Positions 49,221 to 61,612 of a stretch of 64,000 bases of DNA are shown in pieces; the stretch's first letter is position 1; each line of letters starts with the position of its first letter. Below the pieces are notes generated by a model. That model was not told the DNA's origin. It saw only the letters and a program-made list of their open reading frames with translations, and ran no database searches. This DNA comes from Coniella vitis (Eukaryota > Ascomycota > Sordariomycetes > Diaporthales > Schizoparmaceae). The stretch lies in NCBI GenBank assembly GCA_011317545.1, contig WUJK01000010.1, positions 1,240,001 to 1,304,000 of the forward strand. Reading direction: 5' to 3'. A program made the translations under genes and the position numbers.

Positions 49221-52200
49221 ATGATCATCATGTTGCTCGGCCGGCTTATTGGACTGACTTTGGTCGGATGGGCTCACGCGGCCACAGGACAAGACCTTCT
49301 ATTCTACGATACCATGACTTATCAAGAGTATACTCAAGCAACCGACATTCTGAATTACACTGGTGAGCGCCAATATCCTTAGATTGGGGAAGCCTTGGTC
49401 ACATATGTTGCCCATTTCATTTCGTTGGCATTGATTCTTGACACATTAGCTCATATCGCGAGTCCTGAGGAGTGGTCCAGCTACACAACTGCAGATTTTG
49501 CACGATTCAAAGCCATTATTATACCGGATCCAAATTGCGGGGCCGTATCTGACATCGATTTTCTGGATGCTAGCAAGGCCGTTTGGAGTCCTGCTATTAC
49601 TGGTAATATCATTCTCATCGGCACGGACCCTGGATACCATTCCTCAAGCCGGGAAGGCGCTCTGACACTTATTGACAATGGAGTGCGTTTCGCTGCTTCG
49701 GGAAACGGCACTGGACTTTACTTCGCTCTATCTTGTTATTATGATGCCGTCGACTTGGCCACCGTTGATTCCCTTTCATACTTTGGAATCATTGATGTTC
49801 GTGGGAATCTAGCTTGTTATAATGACGCCCATCTTGTCGCAAATTCAACGGCATTAGCTAGTCTCAGTGATGCGGCTCTCAGCGACTGGTCCTGCAGTGT
49901 GCATGAGGTCTTTACCGACTACCCGAGAACTGGTCCCTATGCATTCGAGCCGCTTGCCATTGCCGAAGATGCCACAGGTACAGGAATTGAGAGCTTTGCG
50001 GATGATACAAGTGGAATACCTTATATCATAGTCAAAGGCGCGACACCAGCTGGTTGTGGCGATGGAATCTGGGACCCGGATCTGGGCGAGGAATGCGATG
50101 ATGGTCCCTTAAATGCAACCCCGGAGAGCGAGTGCTCGTCCTCTTGCAAATGCCTAACAATTCCCATTGCTCCAGGAGTTTGTGGCCGTAACAACACGGA
50201 CTCTACTTCAACTCCGTCATTAATCCCGTCAGCGACAACTGGGCCTATGCCTACAAATTCAAGGTAACTAGCCTCTGCTCTACCATGGAGTGCATCATTC
50301 CGTACTGATTCCATACTGATCACAAAGCCTGACTCCATTTACAATATCGACAAACGGGTTGTCTAGTCGCCCGAGTAATTCGAGGTAAGAAGTTGTTCCC
50401 CAAACTGACAAGAGTGCCAAGCTCTATCTTCATGTCTATTCCAAGGCGAGTCCGAGCCTTGTTGATCCGGCACACGTGAATAAACTGACGCTTTTCCCTA
50501 GCAACACTCCCGTTCCTTCAACCTCATTGACGCCACCATCATCCTCAAACTCAAGGTAAGCCGAGTCCAAGCAGCCATTCCTTGTTTTTCTGTGTATGTG
50601 TGTTTCTTTGGCACCGTATCGCTCATGAACGACACAGATCCTTCTCTGCTCCGCTAGATTCAACATTTGTTTCTTCTAGCTCAACCGGTTCCAATGGAGC
50701 ATCAAGCAGCCAAGGGGTTACGACCGTCAAGACGTAAGCCCCCTCACAGCACATCGTAGAGTATCCGGTACAAATTTGACACAGGTGCAGCTTGGAACCC
50801 GCTGTCACCACAGGGTTCGTGTCCAAAGCAACGAGCAATACAGGGTCAGTGCAACTCACGAGAGTATGATTCCGCGACTAATATATGCTTTCATGTAGTA
50901 TCCTACCGCCGGTATCAACTTTGACGACTGCAAGCGAAAGTAGCTCATCGACTCTACCCTCGGTGCCACCGAATCCTCCATCTGGGTCTCCAACCCAGGT
51001 AGAAGCCACAAGGTAAGTGCCAGACGAGACAGGCTCTCTTTCTTTGGAGCTGCATCTTCGTTATGTAAGAAGGGCAAATACAGAAAAAAAAAAAAAAGAA
51101 AGCCCAGGCAGTGCCAACAGCAGTAATCGAATAAACAATGGCTTTCAGCTGATTTTACAGCATCCCAACGATGTCGTCTGTCAGTTCGGCAGCTACTGCT
51201 TTGACCGTGGGTTCCGGGTAAAAATAGAATCTTCATAGTCTTGTCATAACATGGGATCGCACCACTAACAATACCTTACAGAGGAACATCGACCCCGATC
51301 ACATCCACATTGACCTCTGCCACAACAGCCTCGTCGACTACATCACCTTTACAGTCGATTTCAGAGCCCGGACCAGTAAATTCGATCCCCACAGAAACAA
51401 GTTTACCATCTCTCGTTGTCCCTAGTCCGAGTTCGGGGTCGTTTACGGGAGGTTCGTCTCGTATGCCAATTGGAAGCTCGAGGTCAGTTAAGACACAGGG
51501 TAATTTTGAAGGATTTAGACAGCATTTCCTAACTTTATAGCTCTCAAAGTCTTTCCACGACACCTACTAGTATCTACCTATCCAGTGCTTTCCCACCCAT
51601 GGCCTCAGAGACTCAGCATTCAACGAAAACACCTACCAATGTTACAATAGTAACAAACACGTAAGTACTTGGCACAATAGAATCAAACCCACGGGAGAAG
51701 ACTAATGTGGTAGCAGCTTGACTGTGACGCCACCCACAGTGTCATTTCCTGCGCCCTCGACTAACCATTCAGCTGGGTCGACTGAGTCAATCCCTAGTGC
51801 CGCTTCTGCATTGCTGACAATTAGCTCTTTGTGAGGACAGTATTCCTTTGACGCTCGATATCATAGCTACTAACTTCATATACAGTACTGTCAATGGGTT
51901 AACGTTATCTACTTCTTCTGCCACGCCTCTGTCCGGTGTTCCAGATACCTCGAGGTTTGTACACCAATAGAGACGGACTCCTTGAAAGAAGAAATGACTG
52001 AGATGCTATAGATCTCTACTAGCATCGACGACTACACCAGCTGAGCTATCAGCTACCTCAAACAACATCGTCAGGTTAGTTATACATTTCCGGAATATGT
52101 CTATTGCAAACTTCGTTGTCCCTTCACGAACTGCCCATCTCATCTCGTCAGCGAATAGGATAGAAAGGACTCGAACTCGTATCTGAGATACTGACGTGAT

Positions 52201-54865
52201 TCCACAAGCCTCAGCAGTCTTGTGCCTTCTACAACCAGCACTATCACCGAGACGACTAGTTTTATCACGATAATTGCCACGAATGTATCGACCACCCAAG
52301 TGACAGACCTGACTACTACAGAGGTCACAATATTGTAAGATTGCGCCCACTGATCATCCCCTCAACAACATCACTTTAGGGTCAAGGACATAGAGAAACG
52401 GACCGATTGCTAGCAATAGAGTCATGCTAAAAATATCAAGCAGAACGTGGCCGCCGGCTTCTTCTATTCTCTCTCTGTCGACTTCTGTTCCAAGGTATGT
52501 AAAGGATCTCAGGATTATTTCATGTCAAACTATGTTCTCATGTATTGACCTGTTGAAACCTAGCTCGACCGAATCTCTGCCTTTTTCGAGACCATCTACT
52601 GCAGCGTCACAGCCCGTTTCTATTGTTTCCATCTCCTCGTCCCTTAGCTCGACACCTTTCAGCATACCCCCTTCAAATTCATCTCCTCAAAGCACTGCTT
52701 CTGCAGACACCTTCAGCCTGAAAAACTCGCCCTTGATCTCAATTATCACAATCAGCGGACTAATTGAGTCAGCTCCTGTCATCACATCTGCATCGCCTGC
52801 TGCGTCTCCAGGAGCAGCTAGTTCATCGTTATCAACACAGGGCTCTTCACTCGTGTTCTCAGTCAGTGCTGCATCATCTGGTGCGCCACTGCCCAGTCCA
52901 TCACTTAACACCAAACCGTCTGTAAAGCCTAGTTCAATTTCTGGTCCTTCAACATCGTCCCTGGCGCAAAACTCTTCGGGTGAAACAGGTCCATTAACAG
53001 TGTCAACAATTGAAAGCGCTGTGTCTTCCCAACTGCTTACTTCTAACCCGTCAACCACGCTGACTGTGACATTGGGGTCATGGCCTAGTAGTATGGGACT
53101 TACGACGCCGATTGTAACCACTTCTACCAGCAACGACGGTGCCACTTTGACAACGAACGAGTCCACGGCGCAGATAACAGAATTCCCCACAACGGAGGTG
53201 ACAGTCATAATCAGCAGCGCTTCGGCCAGTGAATCACAGTTGTTGTCTTCAGTGGTCGCTTCTATCTCTGGTCCTGCCCATGTCTCTTCATTAACAGCAG
53301 CGGGCACGGCACCTGTCAGCGCAATCCCAAATACATCGCCGGCGACCACTTCGTCTCTGTCAGGCACAGCAGTTCCAGATTCTGTTCCTTCATTTGGTGA
53401 AGAAAGTGACAGCCCTCTTATGTCTACTAGCACGTCCACCACGCGTTTGTTTTCAGATCCATTCACGGGTTCGTTTTCATCGGCTAGAATAAGTCTCTCA
53501 GGATCCAGCATGATGTCGGCTCAAAGCTCCATTTCGTCGGTCGAGTTCACCCCGGTACCTTATGGAATACCTGAGCCTACTTCAAGCGGCCCTGAAATTT
53601 CAGTGGGCTCACTTAGTGAAGGAACGAGCAGTCAAAGTGGTGTTCTCGGCTCTCTTGCCACTTCTGGTCCTTATATCTCAAATTCAGCGTCGGGCTCGAG
53701 CCATAGCTCTGCGTTGACAACCGGACTTCTGCCTGATCCCACAGAAAACTCAAACACCTCTATCAGCTCCCCCATGTCTTCTGTCTTCAACACTCAGATT
53801 GTGGGCGGGCCAAGCTCGTCTACCTTTATCTCGTCTACTAACATTGTGGGGACTGTTGTCCTGTCTTCAGCTAGTCTGCCAGCTAGCACGACATCGGTTA
53901 ATGAAGCATTGTCAGCTCCAGATCCCTCGCGGACACCCTCTCTTTCTGACGGAAGTGACATGGGAAGCACCGGCGCTTCAAATCCTGCCTTGGCGAGCAC
54001 AGCGTTTGCCAAAACTCCTTCAGTCTCTTATCTTGGAGGATATAGTTACCCGACATCTTTCGCAGCATCGAGCGGGATGGCTACATCAACGAATGCCCAA
54101 AGCACGGGCGAGTGTGCCCAGTGGGTCGGAGTGGAAGTCATAGTTATGGTTGACGAAGTAGAGATATGTCCTGACGGGCAAAGCAGTGAGTTAGCCTGGA
54201 GAAGTCAACTTGTCGAAATGGGTCCACTGACCAGGTCTGACAGTAACAACCACATCGACCGAGACATATGAGATACTGACACGTTCAATCTGCGCGACGC
54301 CGATACCCAGTTATCCGTGCTATGTATGCCTATTGGGAACGCCGTCTAGCACGGAAATGGTGACTGTTACTATTGTAGGTATAATCAGCGACAAGCACAG
54401 GAAGTTAAACTGACATGTCCCAAACAGACCAGCAATGTTAGGTCACCAGAGCCGGAGGTCACTCTTTCGATAGGAATGTGCGAAACATGTCAACGGGCCG
54501 TTGTTGAAACACCTATTCCGACTCCTCATCTCAAAAATGACTGCTACAGCTGCACCACAACATCAGGCAGTGATATGCTAAGGGCTAAACGAGGGCCTTC
54601 GGGCATCGATATAATGTATATGCTCTCGAGCAAATCAGACAAGATCTCCACTGCTCTGAGCACCAACAGCAGCAGCAGCGGCGGCGGCATTGTGGCGTTC
54701 GAGGGTTCTATCATGCCATCGCCGTCTAAAGTCCCAACGCAAGTATCACGAAATGAGTCACTACCTGGGTACTCTGTCTACGCTACAGCGGGCTCGCGGC
54801 GCATGTATTCCCATGTTAGCTTCGTCAAGTTTGTTGGAATTCTACTGATAGCTTTTATCTGGTAA
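49221..54865 (+). CDS. Secreted, GPI-anchored mucin-like cell-surface protein (17 exons, about 1421 aa)
   Basis: Exons: 49221-49362, 49450-50263, 50367-50384 (or from 50328), 50502-50555, 50638-50733, 50785-50844, 50899-51012, 51282-51482, 51541-51660, 51717-51830, 51886-51954, 52012-52074, 52215-52334, 52414-52494, 52564-54185, 54235-54374, 54428-54865. The joined frame is open and a multiple of three. Layout: signal peptide (residues 1-20, M-I-I-M-L-L-G-R-L-I-G-L-T-L-V-G-W); a globular N-domain (F-K-A-I-I-I-P-D-P-N-C-G, N-I-I-L-I-G-T-D-P-G) of a type common in fungi but of unknown function; a Cys motif C-G-D-G-I-W-D-P-D-L-G-E-E-C-D-D-G near residue 250; a Ser/Thr/Pro stalk to about residue 1200, surely O-glycosylated; a Cys-containing domain (E-I-C-P-D-G, C-E-T-C); and a hydrophobic C-terminus (F-V-G-I-L-L-I-A-F-I-W) suited to GPI attachment. 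Thirteen successive introns are phase 2. Splice sites are predicted by eye; the third exon and two acceptors are ambiguous. A cell-wall adhesin or sensor role is inference. Confidence 0.8.
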
Positions 54866-57800
54866 CAAAACCTTCTTCTGAGATGGTTTACCGACACTTC
54901 AACGAACATTCTACGTCTTTGTTCTTTGTAAGAAAACGCAGCCAGCCGGTGGAGGACGGCAAAATGTCAAGCTCGGATGGAATGTCATTTCAGCCCAACG
55001 GACCATGCAGCGTTGGGTTTGCTCAAGCCAGTTCCTTCTTGTCCAGAATCGTCTTAATACACTTCATACTGGCTCTGTTTGGGGTTGTTTCAATCGTGGA
55101 TATACGTAGAGCTACTTGTGGCGGGACTCCTGATTCAAGGTTGCGTAGTGCAGACCAAGACCTGGGCACTTTTGCGCCTTAGTGGAATTAGCTTGATACT
55201 TACTGAATGAATTTGTCCTGACAGTAAATAGGTCATAGTACTTCCAGTCAATAACAGCTTAACATAAGCAGTCAGAAATACTATGCGTGTGATTGCCCAT
55301 AGGAGCATGTGTGCTGCTCTTCTCAGTGTATATAGTATGTACTGTGCATATAAGACTTCGAGCGGATCTTCAAACAGGGGACGGTACCCCTTAGCCCTCT
55401 TGATAGGGATCATGTATATATTACGGAATAGCACGCAACGTGGTCTGATTCTCTGGCCACTGCCATCTTGTATTAGCACAAGACATGCGTACTTTGCAGC
55501 TTCGCTATTTGGTAGTGATCGGTCGGGCCTTCTTGAGGGTTCTGGATCATCTGCCGTTCGCAATTCAGCCAATCCTCTGGAATCTATTCATGGTCACAAG
55601 TCAACTAAAGCACAGGGTGTAGTGTCATGATGTGTGGATTGGGCGGCCTCCCAACTGTCTTGCTGGTGTGGCGAAGAAGAGGTGGCGAAGGGCCGTAATC
55701 TGTACCTATGAGAACATCATGAGAACGCTCATTTTGTGGCAAAGCCGCATCGGCTTCCCGAACAGGCAATTCCATCGCTTTTTGGAGAGGTGCCATTGGC
55801 CTGCCTGCCCCTGTCGCTGATCAGATCCCTTGTACCTTGTAGCTGTGGCGCCGAAGGACCGCCATACTCTATTTTCATGGACGCGATGCGGCGAACGCCA
55901 ATCATTCATTAGCTTTGAGATGTGCCAAAGGGAAACTGTTTCGTATAGCACTTTGTATTCTCTTGAGTATTATTTCGGGGGATATAGTACGCATGAGCAC
56001 CGTGTGCTTCTCATGTACTATGTAGCGACCCCTTTACATAAAAATGAGTGATGCTGTAGACTTGTAGAGATATTCAACAAAATATCTGAATATATTACTG
56101 CCAACTCGTGCTCAGGAACACGGAGCATGGGATAAAGCGGTGACAACTAAGACATACCAGACGAATAAGCTTGGAGTTAGCTTTCATGTTTGAAGTAGCT
56201 CTGTGATGTACTGGAGTGCCAGCCATGTACTGTATACTGCATAAACATAGTGGCGCTGTGTTTCTTCTTTTGCCTATTTGTCAAGTCATTTTCCCAGGAG
56301 GCAGCCCACGACTTCGATGCCCAAGGCATGCCGATTAGATAAGGGTATCTAAAGTTGCCCATATCGTGCATCGGGTCGCTAAGACGCACTTACCAACAAG
56401 ATCAAAGCGGCATGGGAAGCGTGCCCGTCTGTGAGGCCTTCTTCGAATGCCATTACAGCTCCGAAATGGGCAAGGCAGATGATTTGAGCCTCCAGGAGCC
56501 TCCTAATGGGGGCACCGCCTTGATATAATTCCACTTGACTGTTTTCGGCTTCCCGAACTTGGCTATTGATATCCCAGTACAACAAAAACAAAAGAGAGAA
56601 AAAGCACAAATGCGCAATACCTAGCTAGACTCCTGCCCCGGTGGATGCGCGCCACATGATCTCTATGGGTTCTAGACTAAATGTGGCGAGTGACCTGAAA
56701 ACTGATAACATCCATGTCGCTTCGTACATAGTACAGCTCATGGGTGCAGCGTAGATACTTAGTACATAGAACTACTATGTACCATAGTATGTAGTGCAGC
56801 AGTGCATTGCAGCGGCCCTGCTCCCCAGCGCTGTTACTTTGTACATACGTACCGCACCTTTGAGAGGGCACCAAGTCTAACCAGTCTTTTACAGGTTAAG
56901 CGCAAGGGGATCACTGCGCGCTACTATGTGCGCTGCGGCGTGACTGCATTGCAGGGACGCAGCCCGGTCCTCAAGGTACCATGTAAATACATTGCAGCAC
57001 AGCCCTCAGCCACATCTCGAAAAGCCCTCATCACCTACTATGATAGCAAAGGAGAGTCTCTCAAGTCAACTCGACACTCCTCTCCTGTTGCGACTGTATA
57101 CGTAAGCCTCGCCACATATGGCGCACTCTCTTTTATCCCAGTTCAGCTGGCCATCGTCGCTCGGTGTGGCTGACGGACAAGTGTACAGGCAACCTAACCA
57201 GAAGCGCACCCGCAACCACAAGTATCCGCACAATTTCGTATTTCGGAAGAAAGCCCCCAACCAATAATCTGCCTCCTATGACCCTTACTGGGTTTGTAAT
57301 GTAGCACAGGGTCTCGGGGCTGCAAAGCTCATCTCTCAAAGCCAGCCCGAATGGGGAGTGAGTGTTCGGAAATTGGCGCTGGGAAAGCTTGGAGTAGCAA
57401 AGTACGGCAAGTAAAAATACTTGTTCACTGGCTGTGTGATCTATTGTGCGCTGCTATTGTGGGGAATCATGCCTGTGTGCTCAGCTCTGGACGACTGTTC
57501 TCTTCATCTTATTTATTACAAAGGATAGGCTCTGCTGTACATAAGAGGATGTACCTAGGCCTACCGGGGTTCTTATGTGGCCTCGAGCATGTAGACTCGC
57601 GCACATTTCGTTGGCATTCCTGCAAGCAGAGCTATCTCCGCGAAAGTTTGATGACTTTACCTGCAGCGTAGCTACCGAGCACTCAGTTTAGCCTCATATT
57701 TTCCCCGTCTCGACAGCGACAGGCGAGATTGTCATGCCATCCCGCAGGCGCTGCATCTTCCAATCGCAGTTCGAAGACGGGTTCTGACAAGGACGACTCT

Positions 57801-59061
57801 CGACGGACGCATTACGCAGGGGCTCCGAGGGAATCAGTGCCAATTTCCAGCATGTTCAGCCGGTGTAGCTCTAGAGCCTTGACTAAAATTTTAGAGCTGT
57901 AGACAGAGGGCAAACCGGCGAAGGAGCTCGAAGATGTACAAGAGGGACAAGGTGCAGATCATGAGCAAATATCATCCTGATAGAGAAGGCTGAGGGTCGT
58001 TATTGGGTTACATAATATTGTTTAGCTGTCTTTTCAACTAGAAAAATAGTTACCAAACATACTCTACGTATGATACAGCTGGCGGTATGGAAGAGAGCCG
58101 GCGGCAGGAGGTGTCTTTCCATAACTTATCCACACCTTACACTTCGTTGAACCACAGATCTGGGGTTCCAAATAGCATAGCATAGGCAAGGGAAACGTAT
58201 CTAGATAAGTCCGTCATGTGTGCATTGGGAGTCTTCTTCATTATATACTGTGAGAAATCCGCTGTGTTCAAGCAAAAGGTATATCCATCGCTATTAACTC
58301 CATAACTCATGAAGATTTTGCACTCGCATTTCCCCTAAAGCCCGACAGAAATCGCTATTGCCACCATATTAAAACCGCCGTGAATCTGGCCAAGAACAGC
58401 TCAGTCATATCGATACAGTATGATAAGTACGTACACTTCATATCTTTAACATTTCGTGCTAATATGCGCCGAAAGATTCAAACCGAAAAACCTTGGCCCC
58501 CCCACCTCCCCCCACCCAAGAACACCCGAACCCCAAGCCTCCTTGCAAACTCAAGGATGCTCCGGCCCCATATCCGCAGTACCTTCCTTCTATGAAGCTG
58601 CCAATACGACCGGATGTGTAAAACGATCATCTCCAGTTTTTCAACAACAACAACAACAACAAGAAGGAGAACAACAATACAGCCTATCCAGAAGCTGCCC
58701 TCAATCGGGGCGATTGGTATCTTGAAGGTTAGTTTAGTTGCCAACGCCGCGTGTATGTGGTGTGTATGGATTGAAAATAAAAAGAAAAAGCCTCAAAACA
58801 CTAAACACAACAAAAGAAAGGAAAAACAGAAGAATAAAAAGAAGAAAAAAAGATAGAAAAAATTGAACAAAGGTAATGGAAGAAGGCACCAAGAATGCTG
58901 CAGGGATATGTATGTGTGCTCGTATACGAAGTGATTGCCGCTAGCCCCGTCAGCGGAAGGGACGACAACGAATTGAAACAGGTGCGATGCTCCAGAATAT
59001 GAAGCTCCCTGTTGAAGAAACAAGTAATCGCTGGGCTCCCGTTGTCAGTTGCCCTATCCAA
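54866..59061. other. 4.2-kb region without a recognised gene
   Basis: Normal-composition DNA with many overlapping short ORFs on both strands, none longer than about 145 codons and none with family similarity. It contains six GTAC palindromes in 56721-56850, a C-rich run at about 58495-58520, (CAA)n at about 58640-58663 and an A-rich tract at 58775-58870, which would lie in the csp-2 3' flank as T-rich RNA. A spliced or non-coding gene cannot be excluded. Confidence 0.45.
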
Positions 59062-61612
59062 CTAAAAGGCAAGCCGGAATTCGTAACTGGATTGTTGCAA
59101 CGTTTGACCGGCCACCGAATCTTCCTCCTCTCCAGGTGCATCGTCCAGGGACATTTCCCACTCGCGCTTCACTGTTTGCTTCGGGATGCTCAGCTCGACA
59201 ATTTCCAGAGTCATATCTTGGCCTTCCGTAAGCTCCCTTATGACATCGTCATCCAATTCAACTTCTAGTCCGTTTGGCAGGGTGCGAATGACCCGTGAAA
59301 CTCGGTTGACGTCAATGTTCCACTTGGATGCGATGCGAGCAACGAACTCACTCAGAGTGCGCTGCATCACATATATAGCCTTATGATATTGATGCGTTTC
59401 AGGCTCTGGTGACTTCTTTCGAAGATAGAAGCACGCCACTGGCTTCACAGCACGTTCTGGTGGAGGCCGATACGAGGGGTCCACCCCAAGGGCTTCAATC
59501 CAGCCGCTAAGATTGTTTGCAATATCCGACTTCGCTACACGGGTTGGCTGATCAGAGCCCTGCCGGGATGATGGATCAGATCCAATCGCAGTGCGCTCCT
59601 GCCAGGGCGCGTTGGCTCCGCCAACTGACGCTGCAGAGTGAAGCGAGAGTGAGCTGGGAGAGGGCGAGACTAACGATCCGGTGACGGAACTGTGTGCGCT
59701 TCGATCTCTCCAGACATTGCTATCCCGCGACTCAATCTTGGTCAAATCAAGTGATTCACCAGGAAGAGAGACCGGATGTGCATCAGGATCGTCTAGATCT
59801 TCCCCGCGCAGGTACAAAACACTGGTTGGCCGCGTGCTTGTAAACATGTCTTGCAAGGTCTGAAGCTTGAAGTGCAGATCCTCTTCAAGGGCATTGCGAG
59901 CACCTCCACCATTTCCGCCGCCTGCAGAACTTGCTGATGACATGGACCATGTGCGCTTGTGTTTTTGAGCCTTGCCAGGCCTCTGATTGTCAACACCTCC
60001 CTTGAGTTGTGTCCCGGCGGCGCGCTTGCGCTTTCCGAAATCCTTGAGACCGCTTTCGGCCTGGGCAATCTGTTGCTTGAGCTTATCAATTGTCTTTTTG
60101 ACGTGAGCAACATCATTCGACAGTTTGCGCTCTGCACCATGATCGCGGAAGAGTTTGACCTTGCAGTAGCAGATTTCAGGAGCCTCGTCTCTTGAAGGAG
60201 CACCATCAGCTGTCAAGAGGTTTGTCTTGGCACAAAGCCGAACCGGTATGCCCTTAACGCCCTTGGAATGACTGAAATCAGTCGAGAGAAAGTTGAAGCG
60301 TACTGCCACGTTGCACTCCACTACTCCATTAACGCCTGGTGTCCAGATCACAGAGAACCCATCAAAGGACGCGCTTTCTAACTCGACTCTTGTTCTCTTA
60401 TCGTCGCCTTCTGCTGGTTGGCCAGCCTCAACATACTCGACAGCCTGTAATTTTCCTCCTCTTTGATGAGCTTCGTTCGTTCCTCGACCTTCCTTCCACA
60501 AGCTCCAACAGACACCGGGTTTTTGTCGTTGTTGATCATCTTCAAAAGAGACGCGCACGAAAGTCCTGAAGCGAGTGCCTGGAGCAATGGGGATAGTAGG
60601 CGTTGTATCCAGGATGGACAACGAATACGCTTGGCCTTTGTTGAGATACGTGACAGGAATCTCGTCTGCATGTTTGATCATAGCAGTCGGGGCGTTCAAG
60701 GTAACATGAAAGCGAAACTTCTCTGCAGATGGGTGCAGAGGCATGTGCAATGCCATGCCATATTGCCTATCCTGATAGCCAACCATGGGCGACGGGGCCC
60801 GAAACGCGCTGTCAATCGACCCCAAACGAGCATCTTCTGAAGGATCCGAATCCATGGGAGAACCATCCTGGTCCATGGTCTCGTAGCCGGTATCTTGATG
60901 GACAAATGTTGAGGGTGCGAAGGCTTGCTGCGGTACCTGGGGCTGAACGAAAGGGTTGAAGTGCGCTTGATGATGGAATTGGCTGGGATGCATGCCAGAG
61001 GCGGTGTGGTGGAACGAACCCAGATCCATCATTCCGGGGCCTGTTTGCAGACCAGCATCGGTGGTGGGCATGGAAAGGGGGGTACCAAGGCCCATGCCGA
61101 AGCCCAATGTGGGAGTGTGCAGATCACCAGCCTGGGGATGGTAGATGGTATTAGTGCCTCCAGGGGTCGGCGTATAGTACCCTGGTGGTGCATTGGCAAA
61201 GGTGGAAAAGGAAAACGAATTCGGGTCCATCAGAGAAGGGGTAAACCTCCAGGGCTCGTTCGTCGCCCTCGGCGTGGGGTCCTGGTCGTGGAAGGCATCA
61301 TGACTGAGACCAGCGTTCCTAAGAGATGTTCATGTCAGTGCCGTGGCCAACAAGAAGGCAGAGAGAAATGGCGCTTGTTCGGTGTGGCCCTGATCGGGTA
61401 AGCAACAACATACCTGTCTTGAGGACCAGCAGCACTGCCCTGATTTCCAGCGGTGACTGTGTGCGACGCGGACGCGGCGCCTGAGGAGCCTGATGAAATT
61501 TCGGGAAATTGTTGTCTGAAATTGGCAACCAGGTCGTCGCCCGGCTTCTGCGAGCTCGTCCTGACCGATACAAAGGTGATAATTAGCTTATGTTCCAGTG
61601 ACGGTACGCCAT
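59062..61612 (-). CDS. csp-2: Grainyhead/CP2-family transcription factor (3 exons, about 802 aa)
   Basis: Fungal grainyhead-like factors such as Neurospora CSP-2 bind DNA through a CP2 domain and control conidial separation and cell-wall remodelling. The long exon (59062-61318) holds a Gln/Gly/Pro-rich N-terminus (F-A-N-A-P-P-G-Y-Y), the CP2 DNA-binding domain (F-R-F-H-V-T-L-N-A-P-T-A-M, F-R-T-F-V-R-V-S-F, C-N-V-A-V-R-F-N-F-L-S-T-D-F), a Lys/Arg-rich linker and a C-terminal ubiquitin-like/oligomerisation region (P-V-A-C-F-Y-L-R, L-P-N-G-L-E-V-E-L-D-D-D-V). It extends in frame to an acceptor at 61319. A clear upstream exon (61414-61560; D-D-L-V-A-N-F-R-Q-Q-F-P-E) joins it across a 95-bp intron. 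A 5-nt first coding exon (61608-61612, ATGGC) with a 47-bp intron gives M-A-T-S-S-Q; this start is tentative. The long upstream region suggests complex regulation. Confidence 0.88.

Noticed and set aside
49136..49366. ATG at 49136 as start of the mucin-like gene
   Set aside because: It is in a different frame; the ATG at 49221 opens a classical signal peptide in the frame that splices to exon 2.
52687..53511. 274-codon minus-strand ORF
   Set aside because: It is the antisense of the Ser/Thr-rich exon of the mucin-like gene; codon bias of repeated Ser/Thr codons keeps the reverse frame open.
54883..55182. Additional exon of the mucin-like gene after 54865
   Set aside because: The frame ends at a stop right after a hydrophobic GPI-type tail, which is a natural C-terminus.
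56802..57173. 123-codon plus-strand ORF in the gene-free gap
   Set aside because: No domain, no intron pattern and no similarity I recognise.
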